Shown: positions 55,111 through 63,397 of the stretch, piece after piece
Layout of the letters: each line of letters begins with the position of its first letter
Position numbering within the stretch: position 1 is the first letter of the stretch
DNA from: Mesorhizobium hawassense
GTDB lineage: Bacteria; Pseudomonadota; Alphaproteobacteria; Rhizobiales; Rhizobiaceae
Reading direction: 5' to 3'
Length of the DNA stretch: 64,000 bases
Assembly: GCF_003289945.1 (NCBI RefSeq)
Contig: NZ_QMBP01000010.1
Span: 62,001-126,000 of the forward strand
The notes under the pieces: model-generated
Database searches by the model: none
Told to the model about the DNA's origin: nothing
Seen by the model: the letters and a program-made list of their open reading frames with translations, nothing else
Made by a program: the position numbers and the translations under genes

Positions 55111-56756
55111 TTTCGGTGGATCGGTGGGTGCCGTCCGATGGTCTGAATCTGGAGCCCAATGCACTTGAGGCCGCAAAGGAGACCGGCCGCAATCTAGCGC
55201 TCACCGCTGGCCCTGGGGCAGGTAAGACCGAAATGCTGGCGCAGCGTGCCGACTTCCTGCTTCGTACTGGATGGTGTCGCTATCCTAGGCGGATCCTGGC
55301 CATATCGTTCAAGGTCGACGCGGCTCAGAATCTAAAGCAACGCGTACGCAAACGGTGCGGCCCAGAACTTGCGTCTCGCCTTGATAGCCACACGTTTCAC
55401 GCATTCGCCAAACGCTTGATCGACCGCTTCCGTCCTGCGCTGAAGGGGCGGGACGCCTTGAATCCCGACTATTCCATAGGTGAAAGGCGCGTCCAACATC
55501 AGTCGATCACTTTCCAAGACATGGTCCCCCTCGCACATGCGATCGTGGCTAGCAACTTGATTGCTCGAAATGCAGTCCGCCAAACGTACAGCCAGGTGTT
55601 TCTCGATGAATTCCAGGATTGTACTTCCGAGCAGTACGACTTGATTAAGGCTTGCTTCACAGGCACTTCCGCCATCCTCACGGCCGTGGGCGACACAAAG
55701 CAGAGCATTATGGGTTGGGCTGGAGCCCTGGAGGGGATTTTCAAGACCTTCGCAGGCGACTTTGGAGCGACACCGCTGAATTTGTACCAAAACTTTCGGT
55801 CAGCGCCGACGTTACGGCGCATGCAGAACGAGATGGTGAAAGTGATGGATCCGCCGGCAGCGGTGGACGACGGCGATATCGTGGGGGATGAGGGTACCAT
55901 AGATAAGCTCTATTTCGCCGATGATGAAGAGGAAGCCGCCGGCATTGCCGGTATCATTCGCGATCTCATCGATGATGCGAAAGTCCCGCCCTCCGAAATT
56001 GCCGTTCTCGTGAGCAGGCAGCAGAATCTCTATTGTCAGAGCCTGGTGGCTGCACTCAATACTGCGGGCATCCCATTTCGAGAAGAAGACAGTACCCAAG
56101 ATCTCGCCTCCGAGCCAGTCGCCCGCCTCATCGTTGATTTTCTGCTTGTCACGAGCGGGACGCGGCAGACGGCCGCCCATAAGCGCCTCCTCGATATGGT
56201 TGTCTTCAACGATGGGCTCGACGAAGAGCGAGAGTATCAGCACCGATCGCGCTGGGACCGCTTCGTGCGAGAGACGCGGGAAAGGATCGCCTCAGGTGAC
56301 ATCGACCTGTCACAAGCAAAGGCCCTCAATGTTGTAGTGGGATCGCTTGTCGACACGGTTGGACGAGCCAAGATAGTCGCTCTTTCTTCCGATTACGCCC
56401 ACGGGGACCGCCTCGACCAGCGCATCGTCGAAACGGTAGATCGAGCTCACGAATTGCTGGCAGCAGGAGTTGACTTGCCGACAGCGCTTTCGTCGTTCTC
56501 GGGTGACCGCGCGGTCCGTGTCATGTCGATGCACAAAAGCAAGGGCCTCGAGTTTAACACCGTTTTCATCTTGGGCGTTGAGGAACAAACCTTTTGGGGC
56601 GAACTGGACAAGGAACGCTCGGTCTATTTCGTCGGCATCTCTCGTGCGAAGCGCCGCCTCTTCCTTACCGTCTGCCAACGCAGGCAGCGCCCAGTCGGCG
56701 CAAAACGATGGGATCAGGTGAGGGTACCGCATGACGAGTTCCTGCATTACGCATAG
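55107..56756 (+). CDS. UvrD/PcrA-like SF1 helicase, GajB-like
   Basis: 549 residues. Motif I AGPGAGKTEML near 34-44, motif II VFLDEFQDCTSEQ near 165, motif III AVGDTKQSIMGWAGA near 195, motif V VMSMHKSKGLEFNTVF near 475 and motif VI YFVGISRAKRRLFLT near 513. GajB, the helicase partner in Gabija, belongs to this family. It is directly coupled to the OLD nuclease gene, so the two should act together against invading DNA. About 95 bases separate it from the third gene. Confidence 0.87.
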   Translation: MISVDRWVPSDGLNLEPNALEAAKETGRNLALTAGPGAGKTEMLAQRADFLLRTGWCRYPRRILAISFKVDAAQNLKQRVRKRCGPELASRLDSHTFHAFAKRLIDRFRPALKGRDALNPDYSIGERRVQHQSITFQDMVPLAHAIVASNLIARNAVRQTYSQVFLDEFQDCTSEQYDLIKACFTGTSAILTAVGDTKQSIMGWAGALEGIFKTFAGDFGATPLNLYQNFRSAPTLRRMQNEMVKVMDPPAAVDDGDIVGDEGTIDKLYFADDEEEAAGIAGIIRDLIDDAKVPPSEIAVLVSRQQNLYCQSLVAALNTAGIPFREEDSTQDLASEPVARLIVDFLLVTSGTRQTAAHKRLLDMVVFNDGLDEEREYQHRSRWDRFVRETRERIASGDIDLSQAKALNVVVGSLVDTVGRAKIVALSSDYAHGDRLDQRIVETVDRAHELLAAGVDLPTALSSFSGDRAVRVMSMHKSKGLEFNTVFILGVEEQTFWGELDKERSVYFVGISRAKRRLFLTVCQRRQRPVGAKRWDQVRVPHDEFLHYA

Positions 56757-56850
56757 CGGCTGTGCAACTGGGTTGCATGTTCAGCCAGCGGCGCCGAAGT
56801 AGCGGCGACTGCCAAATGCTGAGCAAGACAACATCAAGGACGGGGGATCA

Positions 56851-58071
56851 ATGGAGCGTAGCCTTACCGTTTTCGTCGACCAAACTAGCTGGCCAACACC
56901 GCCTGAATTACCGGCGTTCCCTCCCTCGTTCACCGCTGGAACGCAACACTTCGATATGAACATACCAGTACTACTGCTGACTATTGGATATCTTACCACT
57001 CCATCGCATGCCTCAGGTGTTTCGTTGAGCGAGTTCTGGGCGTGGGTACGTTATCTCCACGCGATCGCCGATGATCCAGATCTACGTCTCACCCCTGCCT
57101 TCTTTGAACTAGACGCCCATCAGAAAACCATTCTGAGTGACGATTTCGGAATGGGGGCACCGATTTGTTGGCTCATGGATCGCCTGCAACTCGGGCCTAT
57201 CGCGGATGGGCGCTATTTCATTGATCGTGTCGCTGCCTTGGTCGGGGCGAATTCTACAAAACCAAAAAAGCGGGGGCCGGGAAAATCGCCTGACTTCGTG
57301 GCCTGCGATGCGACAGGGACTTGGCACATCATCGAATGCAAAGGCACCCAAACTGGCAATGGTTACCGCGAGACACAACTTGGTGGACGCGGTCCCCCTC
57401 CCACAGGAGCGGTCGCCCAAAAAAGTACTATCCAATTTCCTGCCGGATATGCAGGGCAGCGATTGGCCTGCGGACTTCAGATCGGCGTGCAGGGCGGTGC
57501 GCATGGCAGCAGCCTGCGCATTATCGACCCGCCAGCTGACGAAAAGTTCGTAGTAGGGAAAGAAGAGATGGTCTACGCCGATGACGCCATCATCAGGGCG
57601 GCGAGTGCGAGGTCGCTGCGGCTCGCAGGCTTTGCTGCTAGTTCTTCGGCCATGTCGGCACCAGCTGGGGCGACGCCCCGATCCCGGCAAACATCTAGTC
57701 GCTATGAGCGGGCGCGGCGGGAAACCGTGACTGAGAAACAGAATCGTGCAGCTGAGGAATTGAAGAACAGGCGAGAGCGTAAAGCATTCACCGCCGAAAA
57801 GCGCCGCTATCTTGGTCGTGAGATCGAATTCGACCTTCCAGCGCCCATAGTCGTCGGCAAACGTGTCGTCCGTTCGGTCAGGGTGCGGTACGGCGTGGGA
57901 CTAGACTTCTTGGGGCAGCTTTCCAACCATCCGTTGGTGGAGGAGCCAATCCAGGAAGTTGACGGCAGCACTCAAGCTGCCAAAGAGCGAACTACGACCG
58001 ATGCCGGCCGGTATAGCGCTCGAATGCATGTCGGTGAAGCGTTCGTCTCGGAGATCAATCTACGAGGGTAG
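56851..58071 (+). CDS. Unknown protein with PD-(D/E)XK nuclease motif, third gene of Gabija-like operon
   Basis: 406 residues, ATG at 56851 with GGGGG just upstream. Residues 146-165 contain SPDF (P147, D148) and, after a strand-turn, IIECKG (E162, K164): the spacing D-x13-E-x-K fits a PD-(D/E)XK nuclease core, and the surrounding hydrophobic strands fit as well. A basic coiled coil follows (about 285-325). The N-terminal 130 residues and the C-terminal 80 are not recognised. Its position suggests an added effector or regulator of the nuclease-helicase pair; this is an inference, and no similar third gene is known to me. Confidence 0.6.
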   Translation: MERSLTVFVDQTSWPTPPELPAFPPSFTAGTQHFDMNIPVLLLTIGYLTTPSHASGVSLSEFWAWVRYLHAIADDPDLRLTPAFFELDAHQKTILSDDFGMGAPICWLMDRLQLGPIADGRYFIDRVAALVGANSTKPKKRGPGKSPDFVACDATGTWHIIECKGTQTGNGYRETQLGGRGPPPTGAVAQKSTIQFPAGYAGQRLACGLQIGVQGGAHGSSLRIIDPPADEKFVVGKEEMVYADDAIIRAASARSLRLAGFAASSSAMSAPAGATPRSRQTSSRYERARRETVTEKQNRAAEELKNRRERKAFTAEKRRYLGREIEFDLPAPIVVGKRVVRSVRVRYGVGLDFLGQLSNHPLVEEPIQEVDGSTQAAKERTTTDAGRYSARMHVGEAFVSEINLRG

Positions 58072-58177
58072 TGCGAAGCATGGCTCACTATCGCATTCGT
58101 AAGCCCGCTTGCGACAGGGGAAATTGCTGTCGGTCGTACGGGCGAGCACAAACGCGAGCGGCTTCTTTCCCTTCGTC

Positions 58178-58219
58178 TGGAATCAGGCGTTGGATGCCTG
58201 GAATCAGGCGTCGGATGGT
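58178..58219 (+). repeat. Two tandem 21-bp repeats
   Basis: TGGAATCAGGCGTTGGATGCC at 58178-58198 is followed at once by a copy with three changes at 58199-58219. They lie in the gap between two convergent genes. No function is evident; a short duplication or a remnant of coding DNA is possible. Confidence 0.6.
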
Positions 58220-58329
58220 CACAAGAATGGATTCAGCCGGCAGACAGCTCGTGCCGATCTGAGGGGCCAACTCTGAATCAGATTCTAAAAGCTGCCGCTC
58301 CGCTACTATCCCTTGCTGGCGGCCGTCGT

Positions 58330-59523
58330 CTATTGTCGACGCGAGATCGGTATGACCTCGCCGAGCTTGCCAGACGGCCCCACGTCGCGGGTCGGCGACA
58401 CAGGCTTCAGCGCCACGACGCGAGCAGGCTCTTGCGAAAGCCAGCCCGGCGGAAGGCCAACCAAGCTCTCAACATCATGAGCGAACAACGGTAGATCGCG
58501 CTGGAGCTCTATCTTGGACAGCCCGCCTTCATCAACCAAAGTCCGAAAAACATCTGCCAGTAACGTAGGCTGCTGCAACGGCCATACGTCATCATAGGGC
58601 TCGGATCCTGAGTATCCTTTGGCGCTATAACTCCTGTAAAGACGGGTCGCTCCCTCGCTATCCACAATGCAAAGGCGCTGAAGCCGCATAATCTGTGCTT
58701 TGATGGACACGCGCCAACGAACCTTCAGACGCTCCAGGTCCCATAGCGAGACACTAGTTACCTCCGCCGAGAACTGGCTCGCCGGAAGAAGAAACGCCGA
58801 GGCGAAGCGATGAGCTTGGTCTTCGATTAGCTTGAAGTTTTCGACTAGCTCATTTTCAGCTACTTCACGGTGAAGCAAGAGGTGGGCCAATTCGTGCGCG
58901 GCATCAAATTGCCTTCGTGCGAAGGATTGCTTGTCAGTAGCGAGAAGGACGTATGGGCGACCGTCAGATCCCCACCTGCTAAGACCATCCAACTGCGTGG
59001 TCTCCATTGGCTCGCTGGCCACTACGACGCCGATCTGCTCTAGCAAAGCGACTACGTTGGGGATTGGTCGCAATCCAATCCCCCAATGTTCTCGCGCTGC
59101 GTGGGCAATGTCCTCGAGATCCTCATCCCGCAGGCTTCGGTAGCCTACACCATTGAGGAAATCCGGCAGGTCGACCTCAGGGAGAAACGCGTAGTGGCCG
59201 GCAACTGCCGTGATGTCTTCAAGCCATGACAACCGCGCGAGCTGGATCGAGCGATCCGCCTTCAACGCGCTCGCTAAAGACCGAAAGAACGTGGTTCCGA
59301 TAGGCGGGCGCGGCGACAAGAAAAAATCAACAGGGACCGCCAGCGCCTTCGACAGTTCCTCCAGTGCAGGGCCTTCCGGGGCGGTCTCCCCATCTTCCCA
59401 GCGGATAACCGTGCTAGGTGCGCGCGCCATCATGTCGGCAAGGGCTTTGCGGGAGGTGATCCCTCGTGCCAACCTTGCTTCTGCGAGTTTTCGCCCGTCA
59501 AATCCCCTTACACCGCTACGCAA
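58330..59523 (-). CDS. XRE/ImmA-type metallopeptidase regulator
   Basis: 397 residues. The N-terminal helix-turn-helix (about 10-70) has GRKLAEARLARGITSRKALA and APSTVIRWEDG. The ImmA/IrrE peptidase domain carries the zinc-binding motif HELAHLLLH near residue 213 and RFASAFLLPASQF. Such fused proteins cleave repressors or act as antitoxin-like regulators in mobile elements. It is five bases downstream of an unknown gene on the same strand, so the two are probably a functional pair. Confidence 0.85.
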   Translation of the reverse strand: MRSGVRGFDGRKLAEARLARGITSRKALADMMARAPSTVIRWEDGETAPEGPALEELSKALAVPVDFFLSPRPPIGTTFFRSLASALKADRSIQLARLSWLEDITAVAGHYAFLPEVDLPDFLNGVGYRSLRDEDLEDIAHAAREHWGIGLRPIPNVVALLEQIGVVVASEPMETTQLDGLSRWGSDGRPYVLLATDKQSFARRQFDAAHELAHLLLHREVAENELVENFKLIEDQAHRFASAFLLPASQFSAEVTSVSLWDLERLKVRWRVSIKAQIMRLQRLCIVDSEGATRLYRSYSAKGYSGSEPYDDVWPLQQPTLLADVFRTLVDEGGLSKIELQRDLPLFAHDVESLVGLPPGWLSQEPARVVALKPVSPTRDVGPSGKLGEVIPISRRQ

Positions 59524-59528
59524 TATTC

Positions 59529-60245
59529 TCAGCCCTCAGCTTGGTCGCTCTCCGTCCCGGCAATCGTGTCTTTGAAGCTTCTGGAAACTGGCCGCAGCGC
59601 AATACCGCGCTTCGGAGCCTCCCGCAACGCTCCATATCCTGCGAGAAAATCCTCGATCTTTTCCAAGACGATAAATTGCTCAACCTTCGTATCGGCGACA
59701 CCAACCGAGATCGACGCGAGCTTTCCGATGGCGAATGGATCCCGCTGCACCATAATCACTACGAAGCGTTCACGATCCGTGAAGCTCTCCAGGGGGCGAA
59801 ACAGATCGGCGTCCAGCCCCCGGTTCTGGCTGCAAAGCGCCAACCGCGTTGCATTCTTCACTGGAGCGTCGTCCGCATCTCGATGCGACGCGAATCCAAC
59901 CAGAGTACCACCGAAGCGACCAGTCGTGAGATACACTGGCAGCTCCCGTATTTCGTCCGAACCGAACTCGACCTTCACCCGACTTACGAACTCGCCACCG
60001 TTGCGGACGATTGCCTTCTCAAACATCTCATCGAACACCTGATGGCGGACGAGCCCGACCGCTTTCGACTGCCGCTTTCGAGAGAGTATGACGCCTCCGG
60101 CTGTCGTCTCAGTCGACGCAGCGACTGAGATTTCTGCCTGCTGAGCCCCTATCGGGAAGTCCTGTTGGACGTCGATAAGCAGCGCGCGGGGCACGTCGCG
60201 CCGGATCCCGTCCAGTATGTGTGCCCGCTGTTCATCATCTATCAT
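59529..60245 (-). CDS. Unknown 238-residue protein coupled to the XRE/ImmA gene
   Basis: The start MIDDEQRAHILDGIRRDVPR at 60245 is preferred over an upstream in-frame ATG at 60323, which would add an odd basic, cysteine-containing lead. No family is recognised. The protein has mixed strands and helices, with VKVEFGSDEIRELPVYLTTG in the middle and ERFVVIMVQRDPF near the end. As the first gene before an ImmA-type regulator it could be a toxin or a target of the protease, but that is guesswork from context. Confidence 0.6.
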   Translation of the reverse strand: MIDDEQRAHILDGIRRDVPRALLIDVQQDFPIGAQQAEISVAASTETTAGGVILSRKRQSKAVGLVRHQVFDEMFEKAIVRNGGEFVSRVKVEFGSDEIRELPVYLTTGRFGGTLVGFASHRDADDAPVKNATRLALCSQNRGLDADLFRPLESFTDRERFVVIMVQRDPFAIGKLASISVGVADTKVEQFIVLEKIEDFLAGYGALREAPKRGIALRPVSRSFKDTIAGTESDQAEG

Positions 60246-60753
60246 TTGGTGTCTCCGCGCCCAGCGAAACCGGATTCGCATTATGATGGATTCGTGGCAC
60301 GAAATTTTGCACTCTGCAATCATTGCTTGGCGTTGTGCACGCTTATGGCCCGGCCGCCGGGCTATCCTCTCAGATGATCATGAGCCACTGGGGCCACAAA
60401 TCCTCAATGCCCCGAACCATCCATACGGCGGGGAGAATGCGTACATCTTGGCTGAGGGCGACGGTCAGAGAGTGCAGTGGATTGAGGGCGGATGGCTGCC
60501 TTTCTCGTCCGCGTCCAGCAGGCCGACAAAAACACAAAACGCCCTTTCAGTGTTCGCCTTTTGTGCTTCGAAAGTCGCATAAAGGGCAACTACCTAGGCA
60601 TTGGCAAGGGCAGCGCGCCGTACCTTGGTAGCCTGTGTCCGTTCAGCCTGGTCCTGCGGAGCATCAAGGAAGTGTGCTGTAGGTCGAGCGGCCAGATATC
60701 ATGACGAGAATGATCCACCGTGCATGGCAAACCTCGATTGCCAAACCGCACAG
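60246..60753. other. Intergenic region, nothing recognised
   Basis: About 500 bases. Short frames exist on both strands but none has a recognisable domain, a good ribosome-binding site or the third-position bias of neighbouring genes. It may hold gene remnants. No tRNA, integrase fragment or attachment site was found here. Confidence 0.4.
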
Positions 60754-60921
60754 CTATTTTGAAGCGAGACCGGCTTCCACCAGTCGTCGGAACGCTTCCG
60801 ATCGGCTGGGGAGATCTGGCTGAGTGCGACGCCACTCATCTACGCGAGTGAGCAAGTCGGTCGAAAGTCGCAACTCGAAGCGTTCGGTTTTGGTGTCGAC
60901 CGGATCAGGAGTATTTGACAA
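60754..60921 (-). CDS. Small ribbon-helix-helix protein, antitoxin-like
   Basis: 55 residues from a TTG at 60921. The core TERFELRLSTDLLTRVDEW followed by SRSEAFRRLVEAGL is a ribbon-helix-helix: a short strand and two helices. Start assignment is uncertain since the frame is open further upstream to 61149. Two direct copies of ATGTACG at 60936-60942 and 60945-60951 lie just upstream and could be an operator. No toxin gene is adjacent, so an orphan antitoxin or a plain regulator is possible. Confidence 0.55.
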   Translation of the reverse strand: MSNTPDPVDTKTERFELRLSTDLLTRVDEWRRTQPDLPSRSEAFRRLVEAGLASK

Positions 60922-61145
60922 TGGCGGTGTCCGTAATGTACGGTATGTACGTAACTTGTGGTTGCCTCTGCGCAGCCGAACGACGTGCTCCAACACATCG
61001 TTCGGCCTAACCACTGCCCAAGCTGTTCTGGAGCTCGGATCATGGGTGATTCCGACAATAGCATGACTTTGCCTCTCGTCACCCGCAGGAGGGTACTTGT
61101 GGCAGTTGCAATTGCGAGAACCCGTCTTTTCCGTCAACGGGACCT

Positions 61146-61382
61146 TCAAACCAGAGGATCTAAGAGTCGTACGCCTTCACCCTTTTGACCAGCGGACAAG
61201 AATTCGACACCCGCTTTTGTCAGAGCCGCCTCAATGGCCTGCAAAGTGCTGATCCGGGAATCTACCTTGCCGTTTTCCAACCGGGCCAGCGCATTCAGCG
61301 ACACAATTGCCTTGTCAGCAAGCTCCTGCTGCGACCAACCAAGCAAAGCCCGTGCGGCTCGAATCTGTCGTGGACTGACCAT
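61146..61382 (-). CDS. Small XRE-family repressor
   Basis: 78 residues consisting of one helix-turn-helix (QIRAARALLGWSQQELADKA, then ALARLENGKVD) and a short tail, GVEFLSAGQKGEGVRLL, common to a large group of single-domain repressors in Rhizobiales. An 18-base palindrome lies 50 bases upstream of its start. It probably represses its own transcription and perhaps the rightward gene. Confidence 0.8.
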   Translation of the reverse strand: MVSPRQIRAARALLGWSQQELADKAIVSLNALARLENGKVDSRISTLQAIEAALTKAGVEFLSAGQKGEGVRLLDPLV

Positions 61383-61431
61383 GAGTCCACAATCGGCAGG
61401 CCGATATTCTTTGCCACCTATAGGGTTATTT

Positions 61432-61449
61432 TACACCCTGTAAGGTGTA
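61432..61449. promoter_or_regulatory. Operator-like palindrome between two XRE genes
   Basis: TACACC-N6-GGTGTA, a perfect inverted repeat, in the 144-base gap between the leftward and rightward XRE genes. The 6+6+6 layout equals that of the hipBA operators in this window but the half-site differs. A partial extra copy (CACCTATAGGGT) lies at 61426 and before. Binding by the adjacent XRE repressor is inferred. Confidence 0.6.
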
Positions 61450-61553
61450 TTGAATGGCGATTCGACTTAAGATGACATCGAAGCGATGAACCGGCGGATA
61501 TGCGACAGACTCTATCTGGCTGACTAGTGGAGGATCAAAAGGCGTTGTTAAAA

Positions 61554-62057
61554 ATGCACGACTCCGTCCTGTTTCGGGCGGTGCCGAAGCCAAAGATCGA
61601 GAGTGACCCTCATCCCGCCGATCAGCATGTCGGCAGGCAGATCGCGACTGTTCGCGTCCAGTCCGATGTGTCGCAAGCCCAGCTCGCCCGATCCATCGGC
61701 ATCAGTTTCCAGCAGCTCCAGAAATACGAGAACGCGCGGAATCGCGTGAGCGCGTCGATGCTCTACGAGATCGCCAGCTCGCTCGGCGTTCCTGTCGGTC
61801 GCTTCTTCGAAGGCCTGCCGGGAAACGATGAGGCCCGCGTCGAGGCGCGGCCCCTACCGGTCGATGAGCGCCTGGATTTCATCGCCAGCGCGGAGGGCCG
61901 GCGCCTGATCGAGGGGCTAGTGAACCTTCCGCCGCGTGTGCGCGGTCGCGTCTCGTCCCTTATTGCCGCATTGGGGGAGGAGTTGGCATTGCTCGATGCG
62001 AAACGCGACAATGAAACAATCGACGAAGCCGCGCCGGCCGAACACAATACGGCCTGA
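61554..62057 (+). CDS. XRE-family transcription regulator
   Basis: 167 residues from the ATG at 61554; an in-frame TTG at 61545 or GTG at 61527 could be used instead, as GGAGG lies at 61529. The helix-turn-helix is HVGRQIATVRVQSDVSQAQL with SFQQLQKYENARNRVS. The C-terminal half is helical with VNLPPRVRGRVSSLIAAL. Regulators of this type with that tail are frequent in Mesorhizobium chromosomes and plasmids. Target unknown; its stop is 11 bases from the convergent CapA-like gene. Confidence 0.8.
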   Translation: MHDSVLFRAVPKPKIESDPHPADQHVGRQIATVRVQSDVSQAQLARSIGISFQQLQKYENARNRVSASMLYEIASSLGVPVGRFFEGLPGNDEARVEARPLPVDERLDFIASAEGRRLIEGLVNLPPRVRGRVSSLIAALGEELALLDAKRDNETIDEAAPAEHNTA

Positions 62058-62068
62058 CGCCGGGCCCG

Positions 62069-63322
62069 TCAGCCGAATTTTCGGGCAGCGGGCACAGCGA
62101 TGCGGCCGCTAGCCGAGGACACTTCGATTTCGACGCCGAACGCCCGCGAGCGGGTCGCGAATCCTTCGAGGATGTCTCGCGCCGCGCTTCCAGTCACGGC
62201 AACGGGCACCAGTCTACCGGTCGCTGATCCGAGAGACTGAGGGTCCGCCCCGATCACAACGGGGAGGAGGTCTATTTCTGCGAGGTTTCCGCCCGCATCA
62301 TAGCGGCACGCGGCGACGATGCTTTGCCAGACTTCCGGTGGATCCCATTCGGTTTCGTTGGGGTGGACGTGAAAAAGGAAATTTCCGAGGCCGTAGAAGA
62401 TCGGCGAGCCGTTGTAGATTTCCACGGCCTGCAGCACCGGAGCGCCGTGGCTGACGAACAGGTCTGCGCCGGCGTCGATGCACATCCGCGCAAAGGTCTG
62501 CACCCAGCGCGGAACGTCCTGCCATCCTGGTTCCCAATGATGGTGATGCAGATAGGCGATGACGAAATCGCCTTGTGCCGCCGCGTGCCGGATGGCGGCT
62601 AGATGGACACTCGCGCTCCGCTGATCGACTTCGATCAGACGGCCGAAATCGGCGGCTTGCGTGAACACGGTGCCGTAGAAATTGATCTCCTTGCCGGCCG
62701 ACACCTCCACCAGGTCTTCCGGTTGCGCATAGTTGGTCAGTTCAAAGAGGGAGCTTTGCAAATGAGTGCCAAGCTTTGCCAGCCTGCGGAAATGTCCGTC
62801 TGGCACTCCCATCTTGCGAACGGTGTTCAGACGATTGACGCCAGGCCGAGCCGGCCGGAAGACCGTGCGGTCTTCGGCATACATGTTGGTCGGGCCTGGG
62901 CCTGCATCCATCGCAAGAAGCGCGACCTCGGACGCGCCCAGCCGGTGGCGGCCCGGTTTCGCGGCATCCGTCTGGTTGGCCCCGATGCCGGCATGGAGGA
63001 AGCCCCGCGCTTCCACTTCCTCCAGTGTCGAGAGGATACCGCCGGCGCCGAGATCGAAGGCGTGGTTGTTTGCGAGCGCGAGCGCGTTGAAACCGATGGC
63101 CTGCAATGCGTCGAGCACTTCAGCTCTGGAATATCCGAAGTATTTACCCTTGGTCGGCCACCCGCCGTGCTTGCCGAGGATTGTCGACTCGAAGTTGGTG
63201 AAGACGACGTCCCCTTGACGCAGGAAGTCCGCAACCGCGCTGAAGCGTTCGTCTTTGACGTCACGGATGTCGTGCGTGATCAGGGATTGGCCGGTAACGA
63301 CCGCGCAGAACTGGTCTTTCAT
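62069..63322 (-). CDS. CapA-family metallophosphatase-like protein
   Basis: 417 residues from the ATG at 63322, chosen because the protein then begins MKDQFCAVVTGQSLITHDI, the usual start of the fold. Segments VVFTNFESTI, NALALANNHAFDLG, FVIAYLHHHHWEPG and DLFVSHGAPVLQAVEIY are those of CapA/PgsA-like proteins, a branch of the calcineurin-like phosphoesterases. CapA is linked to poly-gamma-glutamate in bacilli, but cytoplasmic members such as this (no signal peptide) have unknown substrates. The ABC-transporter gene upstream on the same strand suggests a catabolic operon. Confidence 0.8.
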   Translation of the reverse strand: MKDQFCAVVTGQSLITHDIRDVKDERFSAVADFLRQGDVVFTNFESTILGKHGGWPTKGKYFGYSRAEVLDALQAIGFNALALANNHAFDLGAGGILSTLEEVEARGFLHAGIGANQTDAAKPGRHRLGASEVALLAMDAGPGPTNMYAEDRTVFRPARPGVNRLNTVRKMGVPDGHFRRLAKLGTHLQSSLFELTNYAQPEDLVEVSAGKEINFYGTVFTQAADFGRLIEVDQRSASVHLAAIRHAAAQGDFVIAYLHHHHWEPGWQDVPRWVQTFARMCIDAGADLFVSHGAPVLQAVEIYNGSPIFYGLGNFLFHVHPNETEWDPPEVWQSIVAACRYDAGGNLAEIDLLPVVIGADPQSLGSATGRLVPVAVTGSAARDILEGFATRSRAFGVEIEVSSASGRIAVPAARKFG

Positions 63323-63397
63323 GGGAATTCGCCTTGAAGGAGGGGAGGGCGCTGGCCTTCCGGCCGGCGCCACATGGATGTCGGAACTGGTGCCCGC

